Assembly (NCBI GenBank): GCA_945911685.1 | Contig: CAMEAW010000012.1 | Span: 1 to 39,375, forward strand | DNA: 39,375 nt | Direction of reading: 5' to 3' | Source of the DNA: Bordetella parapertussis | Lineage (GTDB): Bacteria > Pseudomonadota > Gammaproteobacteria > Burkholderiales > Burkholderiaceae_B | Notes under the pieces: generated by a model | What the model was told of the DNA's origin: nothing | Databases searched by the model: none | The model's input: the letters and a program-made list of their open reading frames with translations, nothing else | Shown: positions 37,379-39,375 of the stretch, piece by piece | Layout: each line of letters begins with the position of its first letter | How positions within the stretch are numbered: the first letter of the stretch is position 1 | Made by a program: the position numbers and the translations under genes

Positions 37379-39375
37379 TCAAGCCCGTATTGTAATCAAA
37401 GCATCCAGGCAAACAGCGCCCGTGTGTTGCACTAAAAATGGATTGATGTCGACGCCTTCGAGTTGGTCGCAATAGATTAGCGCAAAGTTTGATAGTGCGA
37501 TCAGCGCATCGACTAAGGCCTGCTGGTCATAGGGTGCTTGTCCGCGCCAGCCCTCCAAAAGCTTTGAAGCACGAACCCGCTTGATTAACGCCTGTACCGA
37601 ATCTTGCGAAAGTGGTGCTGAGGCAAAGGCAACATCTTTAAACAGTTCGACCGAGATGCCGCCTAGGCCAAACATCATCATCGGGCCAAAGACGGGGTCT
37701 TGATGCACGCCTAAGATTGTTTCAAGCCCTGGGCCTGCCATCTGTGAAACCAGCACGCCCTCGATGCGTGCGTGAGGCTGTGCAGTCTGGGCGCGCTGGG
37801 TGACCAAGTCAAACGCGTCGGCAACCGTTTGTTCAGAGGTCAGGTTTAAAACCACTCCGCCGATCTCAGTTTTATGTTGAATGTCGGGTGACAGTATTTT
37901 GACAACCACCGGCATCCCCAGTGCGTTTGCAGCGGCAACAGCCTCCTGGCGTGTGGTGCATATCCGCTCTTGCAAGCTGGGGATGCCGTACTTAGCTAAT
38001 AGTTCTTTCGCTTGGGCCTCAGTTTGAATCTGTTGAAGTTTTTGCGCTGCAGCTGGCCGTGGATGAATGGGCACCAAGTGCTTACGACGCTGCGCGATCG
38101 TAATGCAAGCGTGCGCCGCAACGACCGCTCGGTTTGGGTCCGTCATCACAATAAAGCCATCGTTTTCAAGAGATAGACGCACTGCATCGTCTGACGGACC
38201 AATCAAGATCAAGCTGCGCTCTGGGTGCCTTTGTTTAAGCGCGATCAGCGCCTTGCGCATCGATTCAAAGCGCTTGGGTGCACAAGCACTTTGAGCCATG
38301 TATAAAAATAGTGTTGACCAATCGGTCTCAGCTAAGATGATCTCCATCGTACGCGTCGTACCATCTTTGACTGCAGTCACTTGCGCGGTGGTGTCCAGCG
38401 GATTACCGATCGGTGCAAAGGGTAGTAATTCAACCATTTTTTGTATGGCAACGGGCGGCAGTTCAGGGAGCCTAATTGAGTGATTTTCAGCTGCATCGGC
38501 CATCAAAATTCCGATACCGCCCGACACAGTCACAATACCCGCTTGATCATTCTGCGGTACTGGCAATTTCGAACAAAAATAGGCGACATCAAGCATCTCT
38601 TCGATCGTCTGTGCGCGCCATGCCCCACACTCGGTAAAGATCGCGTCGTAGATCGCATCGTTCCCCGCTAACGAGCCTGTGTGCGTGGCAGCAGCGGCGA
38701 TGCCCACCGACGACGTACCGACTTTCATGATGATCACAGGCTTATTGTTGTTCGCCGCTTTTAATAGTGCGGCGCGCAGGCGGTTACCATCCTGGCAGCC
38801 TTCAATCGCGGCACAGATCACCTTAGTGCCCGGGTCTTGCGCAAAATAATCGATACACTCAGCGACATCAATATGGGCTTCATTGCCCGTTGCGACGATA
38901 CGGCTCAGCCCCATGTTGCGTTGAATCGCAATCGAGTAGGCGCACGAACCAAAGGCGCCACTTTGGGTGGCGATCGAAATTGTGCCGGGCGAGGGGGTAA
39001 GCGCTTCAAGCGCCGTTGAAAAGGTCGCAAAGAAGCGATTCACGACACCAACGACGCCTAAGCAATTTGGGCCGAGTAGTTTCATGCCATAACGCTTGGC
39101 AGTGGCGACTAACTGTTTTTGCGCGAGCACACCCTCAGGCCCGACCTCAGCAAAGCCTGAACTAAATACCTGAACAACCTTCACACCTTTTTCGCCGCAT
39201 TCTTCCAGCGCCGCTTGGCAAGCCGCCGCGGGCAAGATGATGATGGCTTGATCGACGGGGCCCGGGATATCCTTAATCGAGGCAAACGCCGGGTAGCCTT
39301 GGATCTCGGCATTACGGCTGTTGACAGGGTAGACCTTGCCTTGAAAGCCGCCATCGCGCAAAAAGCGAATGGGCC
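37379..39375 (-). CDS. ADP-forming acetate/acyl-CoA synthetase, 5' end cut by window edge
   Basis: This protein of the acetyl-CoA synthetase (ADP-forming)/protein acetyltransferase Pat family is read from its third-base frame at the edge. The frame continues upstream of the TTG at 39359 as PIRF, so the true start lies outside; the visible part is about 665 of ~700 residues. The CoA-binding domain opens with RFLRDGGFQGKVYPVNSRN. The succinyl-CoA synthetase-like flavodoxin domain follows, with the phosphohistidine in THTGSLAG. The C-terminal ATP-grasp begins near LLAKYGIPSLQE and includes VVVKILSPDIQHKTEIGGV. No GNAT acetyltransferase domain is seen. The stop is 24 nt before the antiporter. Confidence 0.93.
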   Translation of the reverse strand, partial: PIRFLRDGGFQGKVYPVNSRNAEIQGYPAFASIKDIPGPVDQAIIILPAAACQAALEECGEKGVKVVQVFSSGFAEVGPEGVLAQKQLVATAKRYGMKLLGPNCLGVVGVVNRFFATFSTALEALTPSPGTISIATQSGAFGSCAYSIAIQRNMGLSRIVATGNEAHIDVAECIDYFAQDPGTKVICAAIEGCQDGNRLRAALLKAANNNKPVIIMKVGTSSVGIAAAATHTGSLAGNDAIYDAIFTECGAWRAQTIEEMLDVAYFCSKLPVPQNDQAGIVTVSGGIGILMADAAENHSIRLPELPPVAIQKMVELLPFAPIGNPLDTTAQVTAVKDGTTRTMEIILAETDWSTLFLYMAQSACAPKRFESMRKALIALKQRHPERSLILIGPSDDAVRLSLENDGFIVMTDPNRAVVAAHACITIAQRRKHLVPIHPRPAAAQKLQQIQTEAQAKELLAKYGIPSLQERICTTRQEAVAAANALGMPVVVKILSPDIQHKTEIGGVVLNLTSEQTVADAFDLVTQRAQTAQPHARIEGVLVSQMAGPGLETILGVHQDPVFGPMMMFGLGGISVELFKDVAFASAPLSQDSVQALIKRVRASKLLEGWRGQAPYDQQALVDALIALSNFALIYCDQLEGVDINPFLVQHTGAVCLDALITIRA

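Overview
The window is chromosomal housekeeping DNA from a betaproteobacterium. It is most likely Burkholderiales and perhaps Alcaligenaceae-like, though genus cannot be read from the sequence. The inference rests on gene orders characteristic of that group: pyrG-kdsA-eno-ftsB, leuS-lptE-holA-proA, rpmB-rpmG, and radC divergent from an fkpB-ispH pair. Base composition looks moderately GC-rich and even throughout. I saw no rRNA, tRNA, CRISPR array, insertion sequence, integrase or phage gene, and no sign of recent horizontal transfer.

Layout. 1-2062 (minus): the N-terminal part of an EamA/DMT exporter behind ETF-ubiquinone oxidoreductase. 2206-6741 (plus): an acyl-CoA thioesterase, the two subunits of a 3-oxoacid CoA-transferase closed by a terminator, then DedA overlapping a three-domain aminopeptidase P. 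6909-11156 (plus): pyrG, kdsA, eno, ftsB. 11197-17213: an orphan TadE-like pseudopilin (minus), a class V aminotransferase (plus), then minus-strand hslO, a gamma-carbonic anhydrase, an acyl-CoA synthetase and an RDD membrane protein. 17389-17659: a 58-residue small gene with a promoter carrying three copies of an AGGG-N4-CCCT type inverted repeat. 17854-26558 (minus): rlmL, hemJ, proA, holA, lptE, leuS, rpmG, rpmB. 26694-28911 (minus): a Bcr/CflA-type exporter and a luciferase-like flavin oxidoreductase. 29007-30188 (plus): a BktB-like thiolase with a strong terminator. 30335-32547: radC (minus), fkpB and ispH (plus). 32657-35483: eda (plus) convergent with kdgK and a secreted alpha/beta hydrolase (minus). 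35639-39375 (minus): an unknown protein, a ChaA-type cation/proton antiporter, and an ADP-forming acyl-CoA synthetase cut by the right edge.

Functional themes. Several genes deal with acyl-CoA and short-chain acid metabolism (ETF-QO, thioesterase, CoA-transferase, thiolase, two acyl-CoA synthetases). Together they suggest an organism living on fatty, amino or organic acids. The lower Entner-Doudoroff/KDG steps are represented by eda and kdgK. The rest is nucleotide, LPS, isoprenoid and heme synthesis, translation and cell division.

I did not find a convincing new multi-gene system. The best candidates for something undescribed are the small gene at 17389-17565 with its operator array, the 20-bp-period direct repeats upstream of the hydrolase at 35533-35570, the orphan TadE-like protein, and the tandem repeat between holA and proA. 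With the small gene counted, no stretch over about 300 bases lacks a gene.
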